A stretch of 64,000 nucleotides of DNA from G020353115 sp964389685 (GTDB lineage Bacteria > Bacteroidota > Bacteroidia > Bacteroidales > VadinHA17): contig CAYMFM010000001.1 of the NCBI GenBank assembly GCA_964389685.1, positions 1 through 64,000 on the forward strand, read 5' to 3'. Of the stretch, positions 26,166-34,687 are shown piece after piece; position 1 is the stretch's first letter, and the number at the start of each line of letters is the position of its first letter. A program made the position numbers and the translations under genes. Under the pieces are notes generated by a model. The model searched no databases. It was not told the DNA's origin and worked only from the letters and a program-made list of their open reading frames with translations.

Positions 26166-26498
26166 ATGATAAAAATAGCAGTTCCAGTATCAATAGGTGA
26201 AATAAGTGAGCAGTTTGAGAATTATCAATATTTCTTATTCTATGAAATTTCTAACTCAACTGTTATCAGAAGATACATTGAAGATACACAAATTCCCGAT
26301 ATGAGTTTAATCTCAGAGTGGTTACGTAAAGAAAACGTAAACATACTTCTAGTAAAAAGGATTCAAAAAGAGATTGTAAGGAAGTTAAATCAATGGAAGA
26401 TGCATGTATACGTTGGTTGCTCGAAAAGAATGCCTGATGAAGCGGTTCAGGATTTTATTAAAGGAGAACTTATTACTAATCCCAGTCTTTGTTATTAG
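26166..26498 (+). CDS. NifX-like small protein
   Basis: A 110-residue protein from ATG 26166, with a NifX/dinitrogenase-cofactor-like layout: MIKIAVPVSIGEISEQFENYQYFLFYEI, SEWLRKENVNILLVKRIQKE and WKMHVYVGCSKRMPDEAV. An earlier in-frame ATG at 26079 would add a hydrophobic leader typical of untranslated AT-rich DNA, and the family fold begins exactly at 26166, so the shorter start is preferred. It is divergent from the FNR-type regulator and downstream of the shared operator. It ends at TAG. Confidence 0.7.
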   Translation: MIKIAVPVSIGEISEQFENYQYFLFYEISNSTVIRRYIEDTQIPDMSLISEWLRKENVNILLVKRIQKEIVRKLNQWKMHVYVGCSKRMPDEAVQDFIKGELITNPSLCY

Positions 26499-26554
26499 CT
26501 AAGGAATATAGTATAAGATAAAATTCAGTTGAATACAATTAATATTTTATAAAG

Positions 26555-27179
26555 ATGGAAACGAAAAAATCACCAAAAGCAGATTTAGAAAAGCAAAAGG
26601 GACTATTTTTTGAGTTAGGATTATTCGTTACGCTTTCGATTGTATTAATTGCCTTTGAATGGACAACTAGCAAATCCTTCATGGCTGAGGAATACGTAAT
26701 AGAAGACCATGCTATTGAAGAAGAGATTATCCCGATTACACGTCAAAAACAAAATCCTCCGGATAAACCACCTGAACCCCCACAAGTGACGGAAATCTTA
26801 AAGATAATTGATGATGATATTGAAATTGAAAATGAATTGATCCTGGAAGATTATGAAATTGATCAGGATACTGAAATTGAACTTATTGAATTTGAAATTA
26901 AGGAGGAAGAGGAGGAGCAAGAATCTAATTTACCCCACTATTGCTCTTGAAAATGGTATTAGTGGAATTGTCTTTGTTGAGTTTGTTATTCAACCGGATG
27001 GTTCAGTATCTAATGTAAAAATTGTTAGGGGAGCGGATCCGGCACTGGATAGAGAAGCCCTTAGGGTTGTAACATCCTCTCCCAAGTGGACTCCAGGCAA
27101 GCAAAGAGGCAAGCCCGTTCCAGTTGGATTTACATTTCCGATAAAATTTATGATGAAAACCCACGGATCTCCAAATTAA
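26555..27179 (+). pseudogene. TonB-like energy transducer, deleted and frameshifted
   Basis: The N-terminal half (26555-26950) has a membrane anchor FELGLFVTLSIVLIAFEWT and a periplasmic region with KPPEPPQ and acidic repeats. It stops after ESNLPHYCS. The TonB C-terminal domain continues in another frame: YPTIALENGISGIVFVEFVI, DGSVSNVKIVRGADPALDRE and WTPGKQRGKPVPVGFTFPI. The usual linker between them (EMPEFPGGxxALxxYI) is missing, so there is a deletion as well as a frameshift. TonB energises outer-membrane receptors using the proton motive force. Confidence 0.75.
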
Positions 27180-27272
27180 TTAATGAAACAAGCTAGCTCA
27201 ATAATGTATTCAACCTAGAATAACCAAATCCATGTAAGAAGAATAATTTTTAAACACTTAACTAATAAAAAA

Positions 27273-28622
27273 ATGAAAAATACAGATGTATTGATAATTG
27301 GAGGTAGTGTCGCAGGTCATACAACAGCGGTAACTGGTAAAGCGACTTATCCTGAAAAAGATTTTCTCCTTATAAGAAAAGAAGAAAAAGTAATGGTTCC
27401 CTGCGGAATACCGTATATTTTTGGCTCCCTGGAAAGTAGTAACCAGAATATTCTTCCTGGTGATGCTATGTATGAGAAATTAGGTATCAGGTATGAAATA
27501 GGAGAAGTAACAGATCTATATCAGCACAAAAAAACCTGCATAACCAGTGATGGTCAGGAAATCCATTATAAAAAACTTGTCCTGGCAACAGGATCATTGC
27601 CAAAAGTACCCAAATTCCTGAATCGAGTTAAATATAAAAATGTACATGTAATTCCAAAAGACAAGGAATATCTGGATGATTTGGTTGACCAGTTAAACGG
27701 CGGAAAGAGGATAGCCGTTGTAGGCGGTGGATTTATTGGAGTTGAAATTGCTGATGAATTGAACAAAAAAGGTAATGATGTTACAATTATAGAGATTCTT
27801 CCCCACATATTATCCCTATCATTTGACGAAGAGTTCACGATGGAGGCGGAACAGATTATTACTGACCGCGGTGTAGGGATCATGAAAAAAACACAGGTTA
27901 AGGAAATCCTTGGACATGGTGATAAAGCTGATGGATTATTGTTAAATAATGGCTCAGAGCTTAAAGCAGATAATATTATTCTATCAATGGGATATCATCC
28001 CAATACCTCACTAGCAAAATCAGTTGGATTAAAAATTAATGAGAATGGATTTATTGAAGTTGATGAATATATGAGAACCAGTGACTCCGATATTTTTGCA
28101 GTAGGTGATAGTGCTGAAAAGCGAGATTTTGTTACCAGAAAGCCAACTGGAGTTATGCTTGCTTCCACAGCTTGTGCAGAAGGAAGAACAGCAGGATTAA
28201 ACCTATTTAAGCTTTGTGCTCTTAAAACCATTAATGGAACAATTGCCATATACTCAACGGCTATTGGTGAACATGGTTTCGGAACAGCCGGTTTAACCGA
28301 AGCAAAAGCAAATAAAGAGGGATTTGATATTATTGCAGGTACATTTTCGGGCATGGATAAACATCCCGAAAAACTGCCAGGAACGAATCATCAAACTGTA
28401 AAACTTATCGTAAGTCGGGATTCCGGTGTTATTGTTGGTGGAGAAGTACTGGGAGGACCTAGTGTGGGTGAACTTATAAACCTGATTGGTTTCATTATCC
28501 AAACCAAGACCAATGTTCATTCTTTACTCACAGCACAAATCGGAACACAACCGATGTTAACTGCATCACCAAATGCTTATCCATTGATAAAAGCTGCCGA
28601 GATAATTTCAGAACAACTATAA
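27273..28622 (+). CDS. Pyridine nucleotide-disulfide oxidoreductase (CoADR/NADH-oxidase-like)
   Basis: A 449-residue flavoprotein: the FAD-binding start LIIGGSVAGHTTAVTGKATY, a single redox cysteine at residue 44 (VMVPCGIPYIFG), the NAD-binding IAVVGGGFIGVEIADELNKK, and the second FAD motif IFAVGDSAEKRDF. The C-terminal dimerisation region starts about residue 330. Single-cysteine members include CoA-disulfide reductase, NADH oxidase and polysulfide reductases; which reaction is not determined. It lies upstream of the TPR gene and about 2 kb from the HdrA operon. Length is normal. Confidence 0.87.
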   Translation: MKNTDVLIIGGSVAGHTTAVTGKATYPEKDFLLIRKEEKVMVPCGIPYIFGSLESSNQNILPGDAMYEKLGIRYEIGEVTDLYQHKKTCITSDGQEIHYKKLVLATGSLPKVPKFLNRVKYKNVHVIPKDKEYLDDLVDQLNGGKRIAVVGGGFIGVEIADELNKKGNDVTIIEILPHILSLSFDEEFTMEAEQIITDRGVGIMKKTQVKEILGHGDKADGLLLNNGSELKADNIILSMGYHPNTSLAKSVGLKINENGFIEVDEYMRTSDSDIFAVGDSAEKRDFVTRKPTGVMLASTACAEGRTAGLNLFKLCALKTINGTIAIYSTAIGEHGFGTAGLTEAKANKEGFDIIAGTFSGMDKHPEKLPGTNHQTVKLIVSRDSGVIVGGEVLGGPSVGELINLIGFIIQTKTNVHSLLTAQIGTQPMLTASPNAYPLIKAAEIISEQL

Positions 28623-28758
28623 AGGTTGAGCCCACTCCGAAAAGGGGCATTTTACAAATTTATTAAGTTAAAAGGCTTGCAGCTTTTCACCAGGTTTATC
28701 CTGAAGATCAATTTATGGCGGCTCGGAATAAAAAAAAATTTAGTTATTCAATTAAAAA

Positions 28759-29634
28759 ATGGAAATCATGAAAAATGAAGGAATTAAAGATCAAATCGAC
28801 ATCTATAACAACATGCTCAAATCTAATCCAAATGATATTGATACCTTGAATAAACGTGGTGTTTATAAATTCTATTTAAAAGACTATGATGGAGTATTGA
28901 ATGATTATCAAACTGTCGTTCATAAAAATCCCCATTCAGTGAAAGGATATTTTAACATCGGGAGACTGTATCATGATCAGAAAGAATATACAAAGGCCTT
29001 AGATTATTACAAGAAGGCTATTGAAATAAATCCAATGTGTGCTGAAGCATATTGCAATATTGGGATCGTGTATGCAGAAAAAGATAATCCCAGATCAGCA
29101 ACCGAATACTTCAGCAGGGCCATTTCAGCCAATCCTAAAATGACCATAGCCTATAATAACAGAGGTAGGGTTCGGAGTGATCATAAACAATATTCGGACG
29201 CACTCAAAGATCTTAATACGGCGATTAAACTGGACAAAACGGTTGGGTATTATTGGGCAAACAGGGGCTTGATAAAGAAAGCAACACGAGATTATCTCGG
29301 ATCCATCATTGATTTTTCAAAGGCGATTGAACTTGACCCAAATACTGCAATAAACTATTTCAATAGGGGTGTTGTCCTATACCTGACAGAAAGCTATAAT
29401 AAAGCACTTGAAGATTTTAATATATGCCTGAACCTAAATCCGGAGTCTTCAGACGCCTATTATTATCGTGGCTTGGTGAGATTTCGCTTGATGGATTATC
29501 AGGGATCTACCGGGGATATGGTAACAGCCTATGAAAAAAATATGATTAGAAGAGAATATGCAAAGATTGAAAGCCAAACTATTAACGAGGGAAACTTATT
29601 TTCAAATAAAAAACAACCAAGAATAGCAAATTAA
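28759..29634 (+). CDS. TPR-repeat protein
   Basis: A 291-residue protein composed of about seven tetratricopeptide repeats (for example SVKGYFNIGRLYHDQKEYTK, AEAYCNIGIVYAEKDNPRSA, TIAYNNRGRVRSDHKQYSDA). No signal peptide or catalytic domain is present. TPR proteins provide protein-protein contacts; partner unknown. A second ATG nine bases in (MKNEGIKDQ) could also be the start. The next small ORF begins ten bases after its stop. Confidence 0.85.
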   Translation: MEIMKNEGIKDQIDIYNNMLKSNPNDIDTLNKRGVYKFYLKDYDGVLNDYQTVVHKNPHSVKGYFNIGRLYHDQKEYTKALDYYKKAIEINPMCAEAYCNIGIVYAEKDNPRSATEYFSRAISANPKMTIAYNNRGRVRSDHKQYSDALKDLNTAIKLDKTVGYYWANRGLIKKATRDYLGSIIDFSKAIELDPNTAINYFNRGVVLYLTESYNKALEDFNICLNLNPESSDAYYYRGLVRFRLMDYQGSTGDMVTAYEKNMIRREYAKIESQTINEGNLFSNKKQPRIAN

Positions 29635-29644
29635 GGGTTGCAGG

Positions 29645-29836
29645 ATGAAACGCAGTCAAATTCCCAGTTCTCATAAAAAAACATTTGACCTTGTCTTGGT
29701 TCTTTTAATCGCCTATTTTATCCTAAAGATAGCCTATATAGCAGCCGATCATAGGAGCGGCTATTTTACCGGGTTAGATCCCGACAACGTTTTTGTCTGG
29801 AATTATATCCACCATATTGTTCAGAGGGTTTCTTAA
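29645..29836 (+). CDS. Small membrane protein, unrecognised
   Basis: A 63-residue ORF with one hydrophobic segment (TFDLVLVLLIAYFILKIAYIAA) and a polar C-terminus. It starts ten bases after the TPR stop and has GCAGG before the ATG, so it may be co-transcribed. Just downstream, a different frame continues with FRGFLKTVGAFFIGRIIIYS, so it could instead be the start of a frameshifted, larger membrane protein. I do not recognise the family. Confidence 0.4.
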   Translation: MKRSQIPSSHKKTFDLVLVLLIAYFILKIAYIAADHRSGYFTGLDPDNVFVWNYIHHIVQRVS

Positions 29837-29868
29837 AACAGTGGGTGCTTTTTTTATCGGCCGGATAA

Positions 29869-30141
29869 TTATTTACTCTTCCGTTTATAATAATAATACT
29901 CATCCATATCATCGATCTCGCCGGTTTCAACATCACCATATTTTCTGAGGGTCATCAGGTAGTACATCACTACGTCGGAAGAGAGATTGATCTCTTCGGA
30001 AATTTGAGGAATAGTTTTGGGTTCCGATTCAAGGGATTTCAGGATCAGTTTTTTAATATCGGCAAACTCTTTTCTTTTTGCTTTTAGCTCTTCAGAAACC
30101 GTTCTGGTTTCTTTGATGATGTCTATTGTTTTTGTAGCCAT
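29869..30141 (-). CDS. Winged-helix protein of the HdrA operon
   Basis: A 90-residue protein. A helical N-terminus precedes a winged helix: KKLILKSLESEPKTIPQISE, NLSSDVVMYYLMTLRKYGDV, and a tyrosine-rich tail DEYYYYKRK. It is the last gene in the leftward dsrE-tusA-mvhD-hdrA-hdrA operon (43 bp after hdrA2). Similar small winged-helix proteins occur beside HdrA genes in other anaerobes, according to general knowledge. It may regulate the operon or bind to the enzyme. DNA-binding was inferred from the helix-turn-helix layout only. Confidence 0.75.
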   Translation of the reverse strand: MATKTIDIIKETRTVSEELKAKRKEFADIKKLILKSLESEPKTIPQISEEINLSSDVVMYYLMTLRKYGDVETGEIDDMDEYYYYKRKSK

Positions 30142-30184
30142 TTCTATTCTTCCCTTTGTTTGGTTTGTTATGCATTACCTGGAT

Positions 30185-32119
30185 TCATTCCACGATGGCC
30201 TCAATCATGCTTTCCATTTCAACATCTGTGAATCCGGTCAGTTGAATGGCATTGACCGGGCAGACGGGAAGGCACATACCACAGCCCTTACATTTTGCTT
30301 CATCAACAGCAGCCACGGCTTTCCCTTTCTGCTCGGATTTGGAAATTGCGTCGTATGGGCAGACCGTTTCACATTTGTCACACCACTTACAGATTCCTAC
30401 ATCAATGATAGCAAGGATCGGTTCCAGTTCAATTTTATCTTTGCTGATTAGTGAGTTTGCTTTTGATGCTGCGGACAGAGCCGATTGCATGGATTCTGTA
30501 ATATTTTTTGGTCCTTGGCATGTTCCTGCGATAAAAATTCCATCAATGACCGTTTCAACAGGGCGAAGTTTCGGGTGGACTTCGTTAAAAAAACGATCCC
30601 TTCCTCTTGGAACTTTCAGGATTTCAGCGATCGAATCACCCATTCTTGGTACCATACCGGTAACCAGCACAACCAGGTCGGCTTCAATTTCCAGTTCCAT
30701 TCCTCCGGTTAAAATATCATTGATTTTTACCAGAACAGTTTCTCCATTTTGAGTGATTTCGGGAGGCGAATCTTCTGAAAACCGAAGGATCATATCTCCC
30801 TGATTCAATGCCTGGTGTTGAATTATTTCCTGTTTTCCGTAGGTTCTCAGGTCACGTGTCAAATGGTAATTGTTGATCTCCTGGAATTTTTTTCGTGCCT
30901 CCAACGCTGTATGCATTGCAGCAGTGCAGCAGTACCGTGAACAGTATTTATTTTCGCCATCGGTCTGACAGCTTCCCACACAATAGATGTACACCATATT
31001 CCTGATCTGTTTCTTTTTGTACATGAGTTCTTTCCCATTCAGTGAGATCAGTCGTTTCAGTTGCTGGAGCGTGATCACCTGATTCAGTTCTTTGTATCCG
31101 AATTCACCTTCTTTTGGTTCATACGGATCAAATCCTGTCGTTAGAAGTATAGCTCCGGCCTTCAGGGTAATGGTTTCGGGTTTCTGTTCCAGGTCGATCT
31201 CCGGTAAAAAATCAAGGCATTTACCGCATTTATCACACGTTTCCGGATCAATTGCAGGGATTTCAGGGTATTGTCCGGGATGGTGTTTGTAGATTGCTTT
31301 CCGTTTGGTCAGGTTGAAATTAAAATCGTCATCCACTTCCAATGGACAGGCATCCACTGCTTTATCCACTTTGGAAGGATCAATGCTGTTCACCGCTGTA
31401 ACATACCGTGGATGGATCTTAACCGTTACCTCATAGTCCCCTACGCTGCCGGCATTTACAACAATTTCTGCTCCGGTGAAAAGGGTAATATTCCCTGTTT
31501 TTTTTATTCGGTCGTACAATGTTTTAATGATCTCAGGTCCGGTTTCATCTGTTGTATAGAGTTTTTCCCACTGGGCAGTTCTTCCTCCGACAAAATGGGA
31601 TCTTTCCAGTAAATATACCTCAGTTCCCATATCGGCGAGTTCAATGGCTGCCCTCATTCCGGCTACTCCTGCACCAACAATTACGATAGCATTTTCAGAT
31701 GGAATGTCCCGCAGTATTAACGCTTGGGAATGTTTCACACGGGCGATGCCTGCCAAAACAAGATTGATGGATTTCTCGGTTGCTTTGGCGGGGTTGTCCG
31801 AGTGTGCCCAGGATCCCTGTTCGCGGATATTCACCTGAACGTAATTGTATGGATTCAATCCGGCACGGATGGCAACATTTCTGAAAGTAAACAGATGTAG
31901 TTTGGGTGAGCAGGAGGCAATGACCATTGAATCCAGTTCTTGTTGCTGTATATCCTCAATGATCTCTTTCTGCGCTGAATCAGCACATGCAAACATGGTT
32001 GTTTTAGCCAGGACCACTCCGGATTCTTGTTCCACGGCTTCACGCACTTTTTCAACATCCACATAGTCGGAAATATTTGAACCGCATTGACAAATATAGA
32101 CCCCGATTCTATTTTTCAT
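30185..32119 (-). CDS. HdrA-like FAD/iron-sulfur subunit 2 (HdrA/QmoB-like)
   Basis: About 644 residues. It has the HdrA-specific N-terminus RIGVYICQCGSNISDYVDVE and MVIASCSPKLHLFTFR, and the FAD fold IVIVGAGVAGMRAAIE near residue 146. An inserted four-cysteine region, CDKCGKC, follows, and two C-terminal ferredoxin clusters are CKWCDKCETVCP and CKGCGMCLPVCP. HdrA proteins move electrons between flavin and Fe-S partners and can bifurcate. The ATG at 32119 has AGGAGG eight bases upstream and overlaps the hdrA1 stop by 11 bases. HdrB and HdrC are missing from the window. Confidence 0.9.
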   Translation of the reverse strand: MKNRIGVYICQCGSNISDYVDVEKVREAVEQESGVVLAKTTMFACADSAQKEIIEDIQQQELDSMVIASCSPKLHLFTFRNVAIRAGLNPYNYVQVNIREQGSWAHSDNPAKATEKSINLVLAGIARVKHSQALILRDIPSENAIVIVGAGVAGMRAAIELADMGTEVYLLERSHFVGGRTAQWEKLYTTDETGPEIIKTLYDRIKKTGNITLFTGAEIVVNAGSVGDYEVTVKIHPRYVTAVNSIDPSKVDKAVDACPLEVDDDFNFNLTKRKAIYKHHPGQYPEIPAIDPETCDKCGKCLDFLPEIDLEQKPETITLKAGAILLTTGFDPYEPKEGEFGYKELNQVITLQQLKRLISLNGKELMYKKKQIRNMVYIYCVGSCQTDGENKYCSRYCCTAAMHTALEARKKFQEINNYHLTRDLRTYGKQEIIQHQALNQGDMILRFSEDSPPEITQNGETVLVKINDILTGGMELEIEADLVVLVTGMVPRMGDSIAEILKVPRGRDRFFNEVHPKLRPVETVIDGIFIAGTCQGPKNITESMQSALSAASKANSLISKDKIELEPILAIIDVGICKWCDKCETVCPYDAISKSEQKGKAVAAVDEAKCKGCGMCLPVCPVNAIQLTGFTDVEMESMIEAIVE

Positions 32120-33419
32120 GTTGATTCCTCCTGATATAACTGGTTGTTTCAGCTGATGCACTTCCTGCTGACAGAATCGAATCCGGAATATCCATGGGTC
32201 CGGTTGCCGTACCAGCCGCAAAGATTCCTTCAATGCTCGTTTTGGCTGGATTCAACAGGATATCGGTCTGTTTAATAAAATGATAATCATCCTGCTCGAC
32301 CGCGTTGTCTTTAAACATGTGTATGAAGTCAGTATTTGCTAACATACCCACAGATAATACCACCAGGTCGTGTTCTGCCTCTACAAGTTTTTCATTTTCA
32401 ATATCCTCATAACGCAATATCAGATTACCATTCTCTTTTTCAGTTATTTTTGCAATTTTCCCTTTAATGAATTCCACGCCCATGTCTATAGACTGCTGGT
32501 AGAATTCCTGAAATCCTTTTCCGAAAGCCCGGATATCGATATAGTAGATCGTAACATCTGCCATGGGTAGAGCTCCCATTAATAACTGAGCTTGCTTAAT
32601 GGAATACATACAACAGACCTGTGAACAGATGGGGTTGCCGACGCTTTCATCGCGTGAACCACAGCAGAGAACATAGGCAATGTTATCCGGCATTTTACCA
32701 TCCTTTGGTCGCAATACTGTATTGAATGGCCGGGTGGGTACCAATTGCCTTTCCATCTGCATGGATGTTACCACATTTTTGAATTTTCCATACCCGTACC
32801 GTTCTATCAGGGTAGGATCAAACAGGTTATATCCGGTAGCAATAACAACAGACTGAACGGTAATGATTGATTCTTCCTCTGTTTGGGAGAAATCAATCGC
32901 GTCAGCAGGGCAGACTTTTTCACACAAACCACACAATATACAATTGTCGATATCAATGGCTGCGATTCGTGGATTGGCAATACTGAAAGGGATATACGCA
33001 GCTTTTCTGCCCACCATATCCCATTGGTATTCATCCTGTACAACAACCGGACATTTTTCTTCGCAGATTTGACAACCCGTACAATCAGCGGTTACATACC
33101 TGGGTTTTTCGATAAGAGTTGCCGTGAAATTGGATTCCCCAAGTTTCTCAATGTTCCTGATCTCGCTGTTTGTAAAGATGGTTATGTTGGGATGTCTTGC
33201 TGTTTCAGAAACCTTCGGAGTGGTTATACAGGCAGCACAATCAAGTGTTGGAAAAACCTTACTGAGGTGGATCATTTTTCCGCCGATGGAAAGGTCTTTC
33301 TCAACCAGAATGACCCTAAAATCCTGGTTGGCCAGATTCAACGCTGCTTCCTGTCCGGCAATACCTCCCCCGACAACCAATACATCAAATTCTTTATTAT
33401 CCGGCATATCTAAATTCAT
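32109..33419 (-). CDS. HdrA-like FAD/iron-sulfur subunit 1 (HdrA/QmoA-like)
   Basis: About 436 residues from the ATG at 33419, which overlaps the mvhD stop as ATGA. The FAD motif is VLVVGGGIAGQEAALNL near residue 15. CAAC follows near 61-64, then two ferredoxin clusters, CTGCQICEEKCP (113-124) and CILCGLCEKVCP (160-171). Later CCGSRDESVGNPICSQVCC and AAGTATGPMDIPDS are standard for HdrA. It is shorter than full HdrA and lacks the N-terminal domain present in hdrA2. The two together look like a QmoA/QmoB-like pair. A start at 33482 is less likely because it would run through mvhD. Confidence 0.9.
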   Translation of the reverse strand: MNLDMPDNKEFDVLVVGGGIAGQEAALNLANQDFRVILVEKDLSIGGKMIHLSKVFPTLDCAACITTPKVSETARHPNITIFTNSEIRNIEKLGESNFTATLIEKPRYVTADCTGCQICEEKCPVVVQDEYQWDMVGRKAAYIPFSIANPRIAAIDIDNCILCGLCEKVCPADAIDFSQTEEESIITVQSVVIATGYNLFDPTLIERYGYGKFKNVVTSMQMERQLVPTRPFNTVLRPKDGKMPDNIAYVLCCGSRDESVGNPICSQVCCMYSIKQAQLLMGALPMADVTIYYIDIRAFGKGFQEFYQQSIDMGVEFIKGKIAKITEKENGNLILRYEDIENEKLVEAEHDLVVLSVGMLANTDFIHMFKDNAVEQDDYHFIKQTDILLNPAKTSIEGIFAAGTATGPMDIPDSILSAGSASAETTSYIRRNQHEK

Positions 33420-33823
33420 TTTAATGATTCTGAAAGGTGTTTTGCAAAACTGTTCATGTGTTTCACAAATGCTTCGGCACAAACAGAACAGATCGCTGCC
33501 ATTTTGAGTTTTGCTGGATCAATGCCCTTTTCTTTCATCATTTCGTGCGTTGTTGAAATAATGCTGGCTGTATTTTCAGAACAGCTTTCCCCGTAAGGAC
33601 AATCGGTACCATCCGCGGCAATGAATACACCATCAAAACCTTTCTCAAAGGCAGTCATGATCCATCGTGGTTTCACGGCACTTGAGCAGGGTACATTAAG
33701 GGTATATACTCCGGGATAGTAATGCATTTTCAGCAGCCCCGCGAGATCGATTGCAGGATCTGAGATCTTTTCTGTCGAGAATACCAATATTTTGGGAGAC
33801 TTTTCAGGTTGTTTCCCGTTCAT
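33416..33823 (-). CDS. MvhD/FlpD-like electron-transfer subunit
   Basis: A 135-residue protein of the methyl-viologen-reducing-hydrogenase delta family. It has cysteines at 46 (VPCSSAVKPRW), 75 and 81 (DCPYGESC) and 112/115 (CSVC), the candidate 2Fe-2S ligands. The GFDGVFIAADGTDCPYGESC core is diagnostic. MvhD connects HdrA to a hydrogenase or formate dehydrogenase in methanogens; none is present here, so its electron donor is unknown. It begins five bases after tusA and overlaps hdrA1 by four. Confidence 0.9.
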   Translation of the reverse strand: MNGKQPEKSPKILVFSTEKISDPAIDLAGLLKMHYYPGVYTLNVPCSSAVKPRWIMTAFEKGFDGVFIAADGTDCPYGESCSENTASIISTTHEMMKEKGIDPAKLKMAAICSVCAEAFVKHMNSFAKHLSESLK

Positions 33824-33828
33824 CGGTT

Positions 33829-34080
33829 CTAACCCTTTTTCAGGTATATTTTGAAAAATCCTGATTCTTCAACGGTACCGAGGTATTCATGGCCCTTTTT
33901 GGTTGCCCATTTCGGAACGTCTTGTTTGGTCCCTTCATCCGACGAAAGAATCTCCATGATTTCTCCTGAAGAAATCTCTCCGATTGCTTTTTTTGCAGCC
34001 AGTAAAGGACCGGGGCATGCTGTTCCTCTTGCATCGACCGTTTTGTTTACGGTTACACTGGTTAATTCATCTGGTGTCAT
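33829..34080 (-). CDS. tusA: TusA-family sulfur-carrier protein
   Basis: An 83-residue TusA/SirA fold protein. The carrier cysteine lies in DARGTACPGPLLAAKKAI (Cys 22), followed by GEIMEILSSDEGTKQDVPKW, the usual second half. It accepts and passes sulfur as a persulfide. The start has GGAGG upstream and lies 29 bp after dsrE. Its place between dsrE and the HdrA/MvhD genes suggests it hands sulfur to, or receives it from, that complex. Confidence 0.93.
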   Translation of the reverse strand: MTPDELTSVTVNKTVDARGTACPGPLLAAKKAIGEISSGEIMEILSSDEGTKQDVPKWATKKGHEYLGTVEESGFFKIYLKKG

Positions 34081-34109
34081 CTTTTTACCTCCTTATTTTT
34101 AAGTTTATA

Positions 34110-34535
34110 TTAGATGAATAAATGCACGTCTGCTTCCTGGGCGGATGTAATGTATTCTCCAATACCGCAAATATCATCGGCAAGATTAACGAAATCTTCC
34201 AATTTTTCACCACCCCATATCTTACCGGCCAACCCGCAAATGTGAATTTTTACATTCGTCAGTTCTTTCGCTTCTTTGAAAAATTCCATCCAGGTATTTA
34301 CCTTAAGTGTTTCCAGTGATTTTAAAAATTCCTCCTTCAGGTGTGGATTTTCTGCCATGGCAAGTTGATCCGGATCATCACCAATCTCTTTTTTAAATGC
34401 CCGTGCACCCTGCAATAAGACATAAATGTCCACATCCATATCATCTGCAGCGGCACCACTTAGTATAATACCTGCAGCAATCAGTTTATCAAGACTGCCG
34501 GAAAAAAGAGCCAATGTCATTTTTTTGTTTTCCAT
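34110..34535 (-). CDS. DsrE-family sulfurtransferase-like protein
   Basis: A 141-residue DsrE/DsrF-like protein with opening MTLALFSGSLDKLIAAGIIL and DVDIYVLLQGARAF, and cysteines in KIHICGLAG and ADDICGIGEYITSAQEADVH near the end. DsrE2-type proteins pass sulfur to TusA. It is the first gene of the leftward operon. A candidate -7 box at 34601 and an operator palindrome at 34630 are directly upstream. Cys positions agree with a sulfur-relay role, but activity is inferred. Confidence 0.85.
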   Translation of the reverse strand: MENKKMTLALFSGSLDKLIAAGIILSGAAADDMDVDIYVLLQGARAFKKEIGDDPDQLAMAENPHLKEEFLKSLETLKVNTWMEFFKEAKELTNVKIHICGLAGKIWGGEKLEDFVNLADDICGIGEYITSAQEADVHLFI

Positions 34536-34600
34536 AATGTTTTAGTTTATTGTTAAAAATGGGATGTTCAAAAGAAGCTTGTAATTCCTATCAAAACAAC

Positions 34601-34608
34601 CAAATATA
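34601..34608 (-). promoter_or_regulatory. -7 box for the dsrE-hdrA operon (TATATTTG on minus)
   Basis: On the minus strand it reads TATATTTG, an exact TAnnTTTG. Transcription would begin near 34594, 59 bases before the dsrE ATG. The palindrome at 34630-34647 is then centred about -44, the usual class II activator position. Confidence 0.5.
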
Positions 34609-34629
34609 CGTGATATTCTGTAAATTATT

Positions 34630-34647
34630 ATGTGATTTAGCTCACAT
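34630..34647. promoter_or_regulatory. Crp/Fnr-type palindrome ATGTGA-N6-TCACAT
   Basis: A perfect dyad with TGTGA half-sites and a 6-bp spacer, identical in layout to Crp sites. It lies in the divergent region between dsrE and the Crp/Fnr gene at 34688. It is centred about -44 for the leftward operon and about -27 for the regulator itself. This fits activation of the operon and repression of the regulator by its own product. Confidence 0.7.
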
Positions 34648-34651
34648 TTAA

Positions 34652-34659
34652 TACATTTG
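34652..34659 (+). promoter_or_regulatory. -7 box for the Crp/Fnr gene (TACATTTG)
   Basis: Exact TAnnTTTG on the plus strand, 29 bases before the ATG at 34688. The palindrome overlaps the region where the -33 element would be, so a bound protein would block this promoter. Confidence 0.5.
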
Positions 34660-34687
34660 TATGCTACGTGATTGAAAGGCTAAAATT

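Noticed and set aside
30017..33507. Several long plus-strand frames opposite the HdrA genes
   Set aside because: They mirror the real coding strand of HdrA and TusA genes, with no recognisable families.
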